A stretch of 64,000 bases of DNA from Mesorhizobium sp. M1B.F.Ca.ET.045.04.1.1. GTDB taxonomy: Bacteria; Pseudomonadota; Alphaproteobacteria; Rhizobiales; Rhizobiaceae. Of this stretch, positions 1 to 7,994 are shown piece by piece; position 1 is the first letter of the stretch, and every line of letters starts with the position of its first letter. The position numbers and the translations under genes are program-made. The notes below the pieces were generated by a model. The model had not been told where the DNA came from, ran no database searches, and worked only from the letters and a program-made list of their open reading frames with translations. The DNA lies in NCBI RefSeq assembly GCF_003952465.1, contig NZ_CP034448.1, positions 4,751,001 to 4,815,000 of the forward strand, in the 5' to 3' direction.

Positions 1-164
1 TGGTTTTCGTTCTCGACGCCGAGCGAGGCTCCGATCTGCTGCAGGGCCGGCAGCATGATATCGATGGCCAGAGAGTTGAGCGCCATCAGCGCCGCGCAGA
101 GCGCAATGAATTCCCAGCGCGGAATGGGCAGAGCCCGTTGCGACGCTTCTATCTGCTTGTCCAC
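1..164 (-). CDS. MFS multidrug efflux transporter, Bcr/CflA-like (N-terminus only)
   Basis: This is the first 54 codons of a gene that runs off the left edge of the window. The visible part has a short cytoplasmic lead (MDKQIEASQRALPIPRWEF), then a hydrophobic first transmembrane helix ending in MALNSLAIDIMLPAL. The aspartate and proline within a helix beginning 'AIDIMLPAL' are characteristic of the drug:H+ antiporter branch of the major facilitator superfamily, especially Bcr/CflA proteins. The start is a GTG at 164; no in-frame ATG precedes it. Its likely role is proton-driven export of a small molecule across the inner membrane, but the substrate cannot be inferred from this fragment. Confidence 0.7.
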   Translation of the reverse strand, partial: MDKQIEASQRALPIPRWEFIALCAALMALNSLAIDIMLPALQQIGASLGVENEN

Positions 165-311
165 GGCAAAATCCGATCTTGCAAACGAACATGCGCCGGT
201 GGACCGGCGCATTTGTTCGTCTCGTTCCCCGAAGTCGGGAACTACATTGCCGAGGTGGGGGCGGCCCCGGGTGCCTTGCATCTGCCGGCTAAATTGCCGG
301 CCCGCGCGAAC

Positions 312-647
312 TTAGGCGGCGCCTTTGACGCTGACGCCTTTTTCGACGAGGAAATCCTGCAACTCGCCGGCCTGGAACATCTCGCGCACGATGTCGCAAC
401 CGCCGACGAACTCGCCCTTGACGTAGAGCTGCGGAATGGTCGGCCAGTTGGAGTAGTCCTTGATGCCCTGGCGCAGCTCTGCCGAGTCGAGCACGTTCAC
501 GCCTTTGTAGTCGGCCCCGATATAATCGAGGATCTGCACAACCTGGCCGGAAAACCCGCATTGCGGGAAGCCTGGCGTGCCTTTCATGAAGAGCACGACG
601 TCGTTGCTCTTCACTTCATTGTCGATGTAGTCGTTGATGCCGGTCAT
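312..647 (-). CDS. grxD: Monothiol glutaredoxin, Grx4/GrxD family
   Basis: A 111-residue single-domain glutaredoxin. It carries the monothiol CGFS active site (KGTPGFPQCGFSGQ, about residues 22-35), the WPTIPQLYVKGEFVGGCDI glutathione-binding region and a C-terminal GVSVKG tail, all standard for Grx4. Such proteins bind a [2Fe-2S] cluster as a glutathione-bridged dimer and pass it on, or sense iron, together with BolA proteins. The next gene upstream (904-1137) is a BolA-family gene in the same orientation, which fits the known Grx4-BolA partnership. The ATG at 647 was chosen over the longer open frame to 743 because the family starts with MTGINDYID-like residues and an AAAGGA ribosome site precedes it. 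Confidence 0.95.
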   Translation of the reverse strand: MTGINDYIDNEVKSNDVVLFMKGTPGFPQCGFSGQVVQILDYIGADYKGVNVLDSAELRQGIKDYSNWPTIPQLYVKGEFVGGCDIVREMFQAGELQDFLVEKGVSVKGAA

Positions 648-774
648 GGACGATCCTTTCACGCCTGTGGGAGTCAGGCTCGAAACATGTCCATCAAATA
701 AACCCATAGGTTGGCTGAAACAAGACGTTAGCCACGACGCCAACGGAATGGCGCAAGGGATGGTGCGTTTTGGG

Positions 775-880
775 CTAAAGCGCCTCGCGATCTTTCAGAT
801 TCGCTCCATGCGCTTTAGGTTTTTGATTTTACGCATGTCTTTGTCCCGAAACCGGTTCCCATTTTCGGGAGACATGCTTT
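775..880. repeat. Rhizobial intergenic palindromic repeat (two adjacent dyads)
   Basis: Two dyads fill most of the grxD-bolA gap. The first has arms CTAAAGCGC (775-783) and GCGCTTTAG (810-818). The second runs from 833 to 877 with arms GCATGTCT and AGACATGC and an inner TCCCGAAA/TTTTCGGGA pairing. The second dyad has the general form of dispersed palindromes found between genes in rhizobial genomes. It could fold in RNA between the two co-directional genes and separate their expression. There is no clear U-tract. Confidence 0.75.
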
Positions 881-903
881 TTAAGCTTGGTTGGTGGCCG
901 GGC

Positions 904-1137
904 TCAGTCGGGAACGCTGGTCTGCAACGCCAGCGCGTGCAGCACGCCGCCCATTTTGCCCTTCAGCGCGTCATAGACCATCTGGTGCTGCTGCACCCGG
1001 CTTTTGCCGCGGAAGCTTTCGGCCACCACTTCGGCCGCGTAATGGTCGCCGTCGCCTGCCAGATCGCGAATCGTCACCTTTGCGTCCGGAATGCCTTCCT
1101 TGATCAACCGTTCGATGTCGCGCGCGTCCATTGCCAT
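904..1137 (-). CDS. BolA-family protein
   Basis: A 77-residue protein made up almost entirely of a BolA domain (MAMDARDIERLIKEGIPDAK, then the helix-turn region with the RGKSRVQQHQMVYDAL motif). The conserved histidine in QQHQMVY and the motif before it are those used by BolA proteins to share a [2Fe-2S] cluster with a monothiol glutaredoxin. The grxD gene lies 256 bp downstream on the same strand. The lack of a conserved cysteine in the variable loop places it nearer the IbaG/BolA2 type than classic BolA. The start is an ATG at 1137. Its role is most likely iron-sulfur trafficking or iron sensing in the cytoplasm. Confidence 0.92.
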   Translation of the reverse strand: MAMDARDIERLIKEGIPDAKVTIRDLAGDGDHYAAEVVAESFRGKSRVQQHQMVYDALKGKMGGVLHALALQTSVPD

Positions 1138-1249
1138 GACAAAAATCCTGTTTTCGAGCGGGGAGCGGTGCAGCCCGTACGATGAGAGTCGGCGCTAAGC
1201 GTAGAGCCTTTCCGGCCCGGATTGAAGCGGTTCCGTCCACGCCGACGGC

Positions 1250-1774
1250 TCACGACATGTTCTGATCCAGATGAGCCGCGTCGGCGGCGGGCACGTCCTC
1301 ACGCATCGAGTAGGCGCGACCGAGGCTGAAGGTCAGCACATAGAGCGGGACATTGATCGCGATACCGACCATGGGCAAGTAACTGGTCCACTGCCACATC
1401 GGGGAAAAGAACGACTGGCCGTACCCATCGCACATAAGCGAGGAACCATAGGCCCACAGCGCTCCGAGGACGACGGTCACAGCTAAGAGCTTGACGCAGG
1501 TGACGATCTGCCTTGCCCGAGTCGGTTCCGGCAAAAGCTGCTCCCAGAGGACCAGGCACAAAACCGGAATCGTGTAGACGAAGCTCTGGACGGCCAGCAT
1601 CGGAATTGTGCCGTTGGCCGCGGCAAGGAATTCGACCCGCGTTTCGAGCCGCGGACAAACCTCGCTCGAGGTCGTCGACAGCAGCAGAAAGACGAACGGC
1701 CCGAGAAACCAGAAAAAGAACAGCGACGGCCAGAAGACGGCTGCAAGCAGCGCCCGGACCGCCAATCTGGTCAA
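1250..1774 (-). CDS. Hypothetical four-helix membrane protein
   Basis: A 174-residue protein with about four hydrophobic segments: residues 5-33, 58-78, 92-110 and about 128-152. Two cysteines (VCP about residue 40, MCDGYG about residue 115) lie in probable loops, and the C-terminal tail is charged. I do not recognise a family. The start is a TTG at 1774 that overlaps the purL stop codon (TTGA), so it is probably translated by coupling to purL as the last gene of that transcript. The overlap may only reflect gene packing, and no purine-related function should be assumed. Confidence 0.6.
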   Translation of the reverse strand: MTRLAVRALLAAVFWPSLFFFWFLGPFVFLLLSTTSSEVCPRLETRVEFLAAANGTIPMLAVQSFVYTIPVLCLVLWEQLLPEPTRARQIVTCVKLLAVTVVLGALWAYGSSLMCDGYGQSFFSPMWQWTSYLPMVGIAINVPLYVLTFSLGRAYSMREDVPAADAAHLDQNMS

Positions 1775-4002
1775 ACCGCCTGATCCATGAAGCGCGGGAA
1801 CCAGCCCTCATGGGCGGCGGTCAATTCGCTGACCGGGATCGTGCGCGCTTCGCCGAGTTTCAATTCGCGACCGCCGGTCGTACCGATCCAAGGCGCGAAG
1901 ATGCCGAGCATGCCCTGCTCCTCGCGGATCCTGTCCCATTCGCCGCTTTGCGGGTCGATCGAGAGCGTCAGCAGGTAGCGGCCCTGGTCCTCGCCGAACC
2001 AGACCGGGATCGGGTCGGTGCCGGTAAGCCCTGGAATGGTGGCGCCGATGCCTGACGCCATCGCCATTTCGGCGAGCGCCACGGCAAGGCCGCCATCGGA
2101 TACGTCGTGCGCGGCGGTGACGATACCGGAGGCGATCAACGCGCGGACATGGTCGCCGACGCGCTTCTCATGTTCGAGATCGACCGGCGGCGGCGGGCCG
2201 TCGGTCCGGCCGTGGATGTCGCGCATATAGACGGACTGGCCGAGATGGCTGCCCCAGCTTGCCGGCGCGCCGACCAGCACGATCATCTGGCCCTCGGCGG
2301 CGAAGCCGATGCGGGCCATCTTCGACCAGTCGGCAATCAATCCGACGCCGCCGATGGTCGGCGTCGGCAGGATGCCGCGGCCGTTGGTCTCGTTGTAGAG
2401 CGAGACATTGCCGGAGACGATCGGGAAGTCGAGCGCGCGGCAGGCATCGCCGATGCCCTTCACCGCGCCGACAAACTGGCCCATGATCTCCGGCCGCTCC
2501 GGATTGCCGAAATTGAGGTTGTCGGTGGCGGCGAGCGGCAGCGCGCCAGTGGCGGTGAGATTGCGCCAGCACTCGGCGACGGCCTGCTTGCCGCCCTCGT
2601 AAGGATCGGCTTCGCAATAGCGCGGCGTCACATCGGAGGAGAAGGCCAGCGCCTTGGTCGGATGGCCGTCGACGCGCACCACGCCGGCGTCGCCGCCCGG
2701 AAGCTGCAGCGAATTGCCCTGGATCAGCGTGTCGTATTGCTCCCACACCCAGCGGCGCGAGGAGAGATCCGGCCCGCCAAGCAATTTCAGCAGCGCGTCC
2801 GCGACATCGGCTTTCGGCGCATCGCTGGCCGCGAGCGGCGCAGGCTTCTTCGCTTCAACCCACGGGCGGTCATATTCCGGCGCCTGGTCGCCCAGTTCCT
2901 TGATCGGCAGGTTCGCGACCTCGTCGCCCTGGTGGAGGACGCGGAAGCGCAGGTCGTCGGTCGTCTTGCCGACGATGGCGAAGTCGAGGCCCCATTTGCG
3001 GAAGATCGCCTCGGCCCCTTCCTCTTTTTCGGGGCGCAGCACCATCAGCATGCGCTCCTGGCTTTCCGACAGCATCATCTCATAGGCGCTCATGCGCTCC
3101 TCGCGCACCGGCACCTTGTCGAGATCGAGCTCGATGCCGAGATCGCCCTTGGCGCCCATCTCGACGGCCGAGCAGGTGAGACCGGCGGCACCCATGTCCT
3201 GGATGGCGATGACGGCGCCCGACGCCATCAGCTCGAGGCAGGCTTCCAGCAGGCATTTTTCGGTAAAGGGGTCGCCGACCTGGACGGTCGGCCGCTTCTC
3301 CTCGATCTTGTCGTCGAACTCGGCCGAAGCCATGGTGGCGCCGCCGACGCCGTCGCGCCCGGTCTTGGCGCCGAGATAGACGACCGGCAGGCCGACGCCC
3401 TTGGCCTGCGACAGGAAGATGGCGTTGGTCTTGGCGAGGCCGGCCGCGAAGGCGTTGACCAGGATATTGCCGTTGTAACGCGCGTCGAAATTCACCTCGC
3501 CGCCCACCGTCGGCACGCCGAAGGAGTTGCCATAGCCGCCGACGCCGGAGACGACGCCGGCGACCAGATGCCGGGTTTTCGGATGGTCCGGCGCGCCGAA
3601 GCGCAGCGCGTTCATCGCTGCAACCGGCCGCGCGCCCATGGTGAAGACGTCGCGCAGGATGCCGCCGACGCCGGTCGCCGCGCCCTGATAGGGTTCGATA
3701 TAGGAGGGATGGTTATGGCTCTCCATCTTGAAGACGACGCAGTCGCCGTCGCCGATGTCGACCACGCCGGCATTCTCGCCCGGCCCTTGGATAACCTGCG
3801 GGCCGCTGGTCGGCAGCGTGCGCAGCCATTTCTTGGACGACTTGTAGGAGCAGTGCTCGTTCCACATCGCCGAGAAGATGCCGAGCTCCGTGAAGCTCGG
3901 CTCGCGGCCGACCAGATCGAGGATGCGCTGGTATTCGTCGGGCTTCAGCCCATGCGCGGCGACGAGCTCGGGAGTGATCGGCACGGAATTGGAAATGGTC
4001 AT
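1771..4002 (-). CDS. purL: Phosphoribosylformylglycinamidine synthase subunit PurL
   Basis: A 743-residue synthetase subunit that converts FGAR to FGAM with ATP and ammonia in step four of purine synthesis. It is the short PurL form that works in complex with PurS and the glutaminase PurQ, both encoded at 7.0-7.9 kb. Seen motifs include the N-terminal MWNEHCSYKSSKKW (about residue 45), the glycine-rich GATGVGGILRDVFTMGARP and the C-terminal AHDVSDGGLAVAL nucleotide-binding segment. The start ATG at 4002 gives MTISNSVPITPEL, the usual rhizobial N-terminus; the frame stays open to 4080 but without family similarity. The stop overlaps the start of the following membrane protein gene. Confidence 0.97.
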   Translation of the reverse strand: MTISNSVPITPELVAAHGLKPDEYQRILDLVGREPSFTELGIFSAMWNEHCSYKSSKKWLRTLPTSGPQVIQGPGENAGVVDIGDGDCVVFKMESHNHPSYIEPYQGAATGVGGILRDVFTMGARPVAAMNALRFGAPDHPKTRHLVAGVVSGVGGYGNSFGVPTVGGEVNFDARYNGNILVNAFAAGLAKTNAIFLSQAKGVGLPVVYLGAKTGRDGVGGATMASAEFDDKIEEKRPTVQVGDPFTEKCLLEACLELMASGAVIAIQDMGAAGLTCSAVEMGAKGDLGIELDLDKVPVREERMSAYEMMLSESQERMLMVLRPEKEEGAEAIFRKWGLDFAIVGKTTDDLRFRVLHQGDEVANLPIKELGDQAPEYDRPWVEAKKPAPLAASDAPKADVADALLKLLGGPDLSSRRWVWEQYDTLIQGNSLQLPGGDAGVVRVDGHPTKALAFSSDVTPRYCEADPYEGGKQAVAECWRNLTATGALPLAATDNLNFGNPERPEIMGQFVGAVKGIGDACRALDFPIVSGNVSLYNETNGRGILPTPTIGGVGLIADWSKMARIGFAAEGQMIVLVGAPASWGSHLGQSVYMRDIHGRTDGPPPPVDLEHEKRVGDHVRALIASGIVTAAHDVSDGGLAVALAEMAMASGIGATIPGLTGTDPIPVWFGEDQGRYLLTLSIDPQSGEWDRIREEQGMLGIFAPWIGTTGGRELKLGEARTIPVSELTAAHEGWFPRFMDQAV

Positions 4003-4146
4003 GGGCGGCGATTGGTATCCGTGGGAGAGGGGATTTTTCGAGTCTCCTCTTATCGCAAGCTTTCGCGCGATACACCCCACCGGATAACGAAAAAACGCCA
4101 GAAAACCACTGCGTCGGCGCGTGCTCGACCGACAGCGCTGGGCGGG

Positions 4147-5556
4147 TCAGGAAAAACTGTCGTAGCCGGCGCGGCCTTCGTCAAGCAAGCGGCGGATGAC
4201 CGCGACGCCGCGGGCGACATCCTCGCTCTGCCGCGGCTGCGATACGCCAAAGCGGACGCTGTGAAAGACCTGCTCGGAACGACCGGCCTTGAATTCATCC
4301 TCGTCGTCGATGAGCACACCCTGCGCCAGGCAGGCATTCTTGAAGGTGCCCGACAGCCACGGGTCCGGCAAAGTCAGCCAGACGAAGGGCACATTGTCCC
4401 TTGTCTTGAAGTCGAACCCCGCCAGCGTCTCGCGCACAACCTGGAGACGGGCCTGGATCTCGGCAATGCAGCGTTGGCGGATATCGCCGGCCCGGCCGGA
4501 CATCACCAGCCTGGTTCCAACCTCCGCCAGCAGGAAGGGCAGGCCGCCGGTCATCATCTTGTGGGCGACGCGGATGCGGTGGCGGTAGGCGGGCGGACAG
4601 GAAAGCCAGCCGCCGCGCACGCCGGCCGCGACAGATTTCGACAGACCGCCGGCGACGATCGTGCGCTCCGGGGCATATTCGGCAAGCAGCGGCGTCGGAT
4701 CGTCAGTCAATTCGCCATAGAGGTCGTCCTCGATCAAGACGACATTGTACTCGCGCGCAATACGCGCGATCGCCTGGCGCCGCTCCGCCGACAGCGTCAC
4801 CAGCGTCGGGTTCTTCGCCGTCGGCATCACGAACATCATCTTGGGGTGCTTCTGCGCGCAGACGCGCTCGAAATCGTCAGGGTCGATGCCTTCATCATCC
4901 GCCGACACCAGTGCCGTGCGGCGCCCGATCAGCCCGGCGCTGCGCGAGATCTGCGAATAGGTGAGATGCTCGAAGACGACATAGTCGCCGGGCGTGGTGA
5001 GCGCGGCGATCGCCGCCATCACGGCGGCATGGGTGCCGAGTGTCGGAACAATCGAATCGGGCGAGGGGTGGAAGGCGTTGCGCGACAGCCACCGGCTGCC
5101 GGCCTCATACCAGCGTTCGGGAAAATCCCTGGTGTAGCTCGCTATGTCGTGTGGATGTTCCTGCGCAGTGCGCGCCAGCAAGTCCGCGATGACGGCGCCC
5201 TGGCCGACATCGGGTGCCGCGGTACTGTCGAAGCGCAGCTTGCCCGTCGGGGCATCGATGGGGCGCGTGCCTTGGACGGCGGGCTCGATATCCGCTTTCG
5301 GGATCTCCGTGCGTTGCGCGAGTACATAGGTGCCGCGCCCGACCTCGCCGCTCACCAGCCCGCGTTCTCGCAGCAACTGATAGGCCCGGCCGATGGTGCC
5401 GACAGTGGTGCCGATGTCATAGGCGAGGTCGCGCTGCGGCGGCAGTTTTGCACCGGCATCGATGACACCCTTGTCGATATCTGACTCAATGCTGTCAGCA
5501 AGACGCTGATACAGGGGGCCGGATCCAGCGGAAAGATCGGGGAGCCAATTTGTCAT
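4147..5556 (-). CDS. MocR-type transcriptional regulator (GntR HTH plus class I aminotransferase domain)
   Basis: A 469-residue fusion of an N-terminal GntR winged helix (about residues 12-80; LYQRLADSIESDIDKG, LPPQRDLAYDIGTTVGT) with a fold-type I aminotransferase-like domain. The Schiff-base lysine is visible in VAGGLSKSVAAGVRGG, along with the cofactor-binding GTHAAVMAA and IEDDLYGEL segments. MocR proteins use PLP or PLP-derived adducts as effectors rather than as enzymes. The target is unknown. The gene faces a small DUF1127 gene, and a perfect dyad covers its start codon (5550-5564), which suggests autoregulation and perhaps control of the neighbour. Confidence 0.93.
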   Translation of the reverse strand: MTNWLPDLSAGSGPLYQRLADSIESDIDKGVIDAGAKLPPQRDLAYDIGTTVGTIGRAYQLLRERGLVSGEVGRGTYVLAQRTEIPKADIEPAVQGTRPIDAPTGKLRFDSTAAPDVGQGAVIADLLARTAQEHPHDIASYTRDFPERWYEAGSRWLSRNAFHPSPDSIVPTLGTHAAVMAAIAALTTPGDYVVFEHLTYSQISRSAGLIGRRTALVSADDEGIDPDDFERVCAQKHPKMMFVMPTAKNPTLVTLSAERRQAIARIAREYNVVLIEDDLYGELTDDPTPLLAEYAPERTIVAGGLSKSVAAGVRGGWLSCPPAYRHRIRVAHKMMTGGLPFLLAEVGTRLVMSGRAGDIRQRCIAEIQARLQVVRETLAGFDFKTRDNVPFVWLTLPDPWLSGTFKNACLAQGVLIDDEDEFKAGRSEQVFHSVRFGVSQPRQSEDVARGVAVIRRLLDEGRAGYDSFS

Positions 5557-5564
5557 GGTGACAA
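5550..5564. promoter_or_regulatory. Perfect inverted repeat over the MocR start codon, candidate autoregulatory operator
   Basis: The sequence TTGTCA-TGG-TGACAA is a perfect 6+3+6 dyad. It contains the CAT that is the reverse complement of the MocR ATG at 5556 and lies in the divergent region before the DUF1127 gene. Position and symmetry fit an operator, but no binding evidence exists. Confidence 0.45.
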
Positions 5565-5650
5565 TTTTCTATATTGCACCGCGCGATGAGTCAATCGATA
5601 TGACATCACGGGTGGGAAGGGTACAATTCATTAGTTTGGCAGAACGAGAT

Positions 5651-5893
5651 ATGAATACAATTGATGCATTCCATAGCGGCGGCGCTGAATTGTATGGCCA
5701 TTCGTCGGTTCGGCGCGGCTTCGTCGGCCGGCTGGCGCTTGTGCTTCGTTCCGTCGCCAGGCAGATCGGGCGGATGCTCGAGCGCCGTCGCGGGCGCCTT
5801 GCGCTGCTTGAGATGACCGACGAGCAGCTCAAGGATATCGGTGTCTCACGCTGCGACGCCCATCGCGAAGGCATCAGGCCGTTCTGGGACTAA
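5651..5893 (+). CDS. DUF1127 domain small protein
   Basis: An 80-residue basic protein with a C-terminal DUF1127 motif (RRGRLALLEMTDEQLKDIGVSR, residues about 48-69). DUF1127 proteins are small, arginine-rich and abundant in Rhizobiales. Some have been linked to phosphate or carbon metabolism through RNA binding, but the role of this one is unknown. The ATG at 5651 was preferred because it gives the usual length and because the upstream in-frame codons overlap the divergent MocR promoter; ATG 5600 is an alternative. It is divergent from the MocR regulator and may be its target. Confidence 0.85.
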   Translation: MNTIDAFHSGGAELYGHSSVRRGFVGRLALVLRSVARQIGRMLERRRGRLALLEMTDEQLKDIGVSRCDAHREGIRPFWD

Positions 5894-5915
5894 TCGCTTC
5901 CGGAGCGGCTGCGGA

Positions 5916-6545
5916 TCACTTCCGCAGGCGGGCGACGCCGTGATCGGCAAGCACGGCGAGCACGCATAGACCGAGAAACAGCGCGGTCGTGGCCAGCGCC
6001 GAAATGGTGACGCTGGCCGCGCCGTTCTTCGCCACGTCGAGGAACGGGTAGGGCACCTCGCCAGCGAATGGCGCGCGTATCAGCGCATAGGCGAGATAGG
6101 CGAGCGGATAGATCATCCACCAGGAGATGTCGCGCCAGCGCGTTTTCCCGTCGGCGCCTGCGATCAGCCACCACAGCGCGAAGATCAGCGGCGTTAGGTC
6201 GTGGAGCAGAATATCGCAAAACAGGAACAGGCCCTGTGGCTGCCACAGCTGCGCCAGCACGGTGTGATAGACGATGAAAACCAGCGTTATGGCCACCGCG
6301 ACGCCGGCCCGCACGCGCTTACCGGCAAAGGCCGGAAACCAGGCATAGCCGGCGGGCGAGACCAGCGAAGCATGCACCAGCACCGCGGCGATGTTGGTCA
6401 GGACGGTGAAGAAGCTGAAATAGAAGACGATCGGGCCGAGCAGGCCGCGGCCCGCCGCCATCGACGCCGGGATGGTGATCGCGAACTGCAGGACCAGCCC
6501 TATCAGCCCAATGACAAGTCCCGCTTTCTGCAGGAACCGGCCCAT
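5916..6545 (-). CDS. Pr6Pr-family membrane protein
   Basis: A 209-residue integral membrane protein with about six helices, matching the Pr6Pr (six-transmembrane) family by the motifs FYFSFFTVLTN (about residue 41), VFIVYHTVLAQ and DILLHDLTPL, with the conserved YPFLDVAKNG near the C-terminus. The family is related to the FAR-17a/AIG1-like group, whose eukaryotic members are hydrolases of unusual lipids. The bacterial function is unknown. It lies 7 bp after the upstream lipoprotein gene on the same strand, so the two are probably co-transcribed. Confidence 0.82.
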   Translation of the reverse strand: MGRFLQKAGLVIGLIGLVLQFAITIPASMAAGRGLLGPIVFYFSFFTVLTNIAAVLVHASLVSPAGYAWFPAFAGKRVRAGVAVAITLVFIVYHTVLAQLWQPQGLFLFCDILLHDLTPLIFALWWLIAGADGKTRWRDISWWMIYPLAYLAYALIRAPFAGEVPYPFLDVAKNGAASVTISALATTALFLGLCVLAVLADHGVARLRK

Positions 6546-6552
6546 GGCAGGC

Positions 6553-6963
6553 TCACGCGGCGGCTGCGCAGGACGGATTGCCGGCCTGCCAGCGGGCGAT
6601 GTCGGAGCCGATGCGCGCGCCGAGCGGCTCGGCCATCAGCGGTCCGAATACGTCCACCTTGCTGGAATTGCCCTGCGCCTGCACGACCAGCAGCGGCTTG
6701 CCGCCATAATGTTTGGCCGGCACCAGCAGGAAGCGCGGCGTGCCGCTGTAGGAGTTGAGCTCGTTCGCCATCTGGTAGGATTTGAAGGCCGGATCCTTGC
6801 TGGCGATCCAGCATTTATGCGCGGCGATCGCAACCTGCTCCATGGCAAGCAGCGAGGCGCTCTTGCCTGCAGGCGCCGGGGTGGACTTCGAGCCGGACTG
6901 GCAAGAGGCCAACGCAAGTCCGGCGGCAGCCAGGATGGCAAGGCGGGCAGTCGTCAGTCTCAT
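6553..6963 (-). CDS. Small putative lipoprotein
   Basis: A 136-residue protein starting MRLTTARLAILAAAGLALASC, a typical lipoprotein signal with an LASC lipobox, so cysteine 21 should be acylated and the protein anchored in the membrane. The mature part has two further cysteines (KCWIAS and NPSC) that may form a disulfide in the periplasm. I do not recognise a named domain. The open frame extends upstream into purQ in another frame, but the ATG at 6963 is the only start that gives an export signal. It lies between purQ and the Pr6Pr gene on the same strand. Confidence 0.75.
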   Translation of the reverse strand: MRLTTARLAILAAAGLALASCQSGSKSTPAPAGKSASLLAMEQVAIAAHKCWIASKDPAFKSYQMANELNSYSGTPRFLLVPAKHYGGKPLLVVQAQGNSSKVDVFGPLMAEPLGARIGSDIARWQAGNPSCAAAA

Positions 6964-7019
6964 GGTCAGGCCGCCCGTTGCTCTGAAATAATTGGTCTGA
7001 AGGAAATGTCCGGAAAGGA

Positions 7020-7688
7020 TCAAGCGGCGACGCCAAGCGCGCCTTCGAACAGCGCGCGGCCGTCGCTGCCGCCATGCGCGGCCTCGATCAGGTTCTCCGG
7101 ATGCGGCATCAGGCCGAGCACGTTGCCCTTTTCGCTGACGATGCCGGCGATGTCGTTGATCGAGCCATTGGGATTGGTGCCTTCGGCGTAGCGGAACACC
7201 ACCTGGCCTTCGCCTTCGAGGCGCGCCAGCGTTTCGGCATCGGCGAAATAGTTGCCGTCGTGGTGCGCGACCGGCGAGCGGATGATCTGTCCAGGCTGAT
7301 AGCGGCGGGTGAACATGGTGTTGGCGTTGGCGATCTCGAGCTTCACCTGCCGGCACACGAATTTCAGCGAGGCGTTGCGCATCAGGGCGCCGGGCAGCAG
7401 CCCCGCCTCGACCAGGATCTGGAAGCCGTTGCAGACGCCGACAACCATGACGCCCTTGGCGGCTTTTTCGGCCACCGCCCGCATGACAGGCATGCGTGCT
7501 GCGATCGCGCCGCAGCGCAGATAGTCGCCGAAGGAGAAGCCGCCGGGGATGGCGATCAGGTCGACATCGGGGATCTCGGTATCGGTCTGCCAGACGGTCG
7601 CCGGCGCCTGTCCGGAAATCTTGGTCAGCGCCGCGATCATGTCGCGGTCGCGGTTGAGGCCAGGCAGGAGGACGACGGCTGATTTCAT
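7020..7688 (-). CDS. purQ: Phosphoribosylformylglycinamidine synthase glutaminase subunit PurQ
   Basis: A 222-residue class I glutamine amidotransferase that supplies ammonia to PurL. The nucleophile cysteine is in VGVCNGFQIL (C86), with the histidine and glutamate of the triad in MPHPEN near residue 197. The N-terminus (MKSAVVLLPGLNRDRDM) and the FSFGDYLRCGAIAA segment are typical. It begins 2 bp after purS and shares its transcript. Together with purL at 1.8-4.0 kb it completes the three-part FGAM synthase. Confidence 0.97.
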   Translation of the reverse strand: MKSAVVLLPGLNRDRDMIAALTKISGQAPATVWQTDTEIPDVDLIAIPGGFSFGDYLRCGAIAARMPVMRAVAEKAAKGVMVVGVCNGFQILVEAGLLPGALMRNASLKFVCRQVKLEIANANTMFTRRYQPGQIIRSPVAHHDGNYFADAETLARLEGEGQVVFRYAEGTNPNGSINDIAGIVSEKGNVLGLMPHPENLIEAAHGGSDGRALFEGALGVAA

Positions 7689-7690
7689 TG

Positions 7691-7930
7691 TCAGGCGATC
7701 TCCACCGCGTAATTCTCAATCACTGTGTTCGCCAGAAGCTTGTCGCACATGGCCTTGAGGTCGGCTTCGGCCTTGGCCTTGTCGGTGCCGTCGAGCTCGA
7801 TGTCGAACACCTTGCCCTGACGCACCTGGCCGACGCCGTCGAAGCCCAGCCCCGACAGCGCATGCTCGATCGCCTTGCCCTGCGGGTCGAGAACTCCGTT
7901 CTTGAGGGTGACGGTGATGCGGGCTTTCAT
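7691..7930 (-). CDS. purS: Phosphoribosylformylglycinamidine synthase subunit PurS
   Basis: A 79-residue protein of the PurS family (MKARITVTLKNGVLDPQGKA, then the G-F-V-R pattern in GFDGVGQVRQGKVFDIEL). PurS forms a small dimer that bridges PurQ and PurL and is needed for ammonia channelling in the split FGAM synthase. The gene sits directly before purQ and after purC on the minus strand, the standard order in Rhizobiales. Length and start agree with the family. Confidence 0.96.
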   Translation of the reverse strand: MKARITVTLKNGVLDPQGKAIEHALSGLGFDGVGQVRQGKVFDIELDGTDKAKAEADLKAMCDKLLANTVIENYAVEIA

Positions 7931-7994
7931 CGATACTCCTGGGTGGTCGGTGGCGCTGGCGGCGGACCTGCCGTTGCCGGCAGGCCGCTTGTAA

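Noticed and set aside
192..211. Hairpin TGCGCCGG/CCGGCGCA downstream of grxD as a terminator
   Set aside because: The stem is perfect but on the minus strand it is not followed by a T run, so I could not support termination in the gene's direction.
2107..5484. Very long plus-strand open frame (about 1125 codons) antisense to purL and the MocR gene
   Set aside because: It reads through the opposite strand of two well-supported genes, has no recognisable domain and shows the composition typical of an antisense frame in GC-rich DNA.
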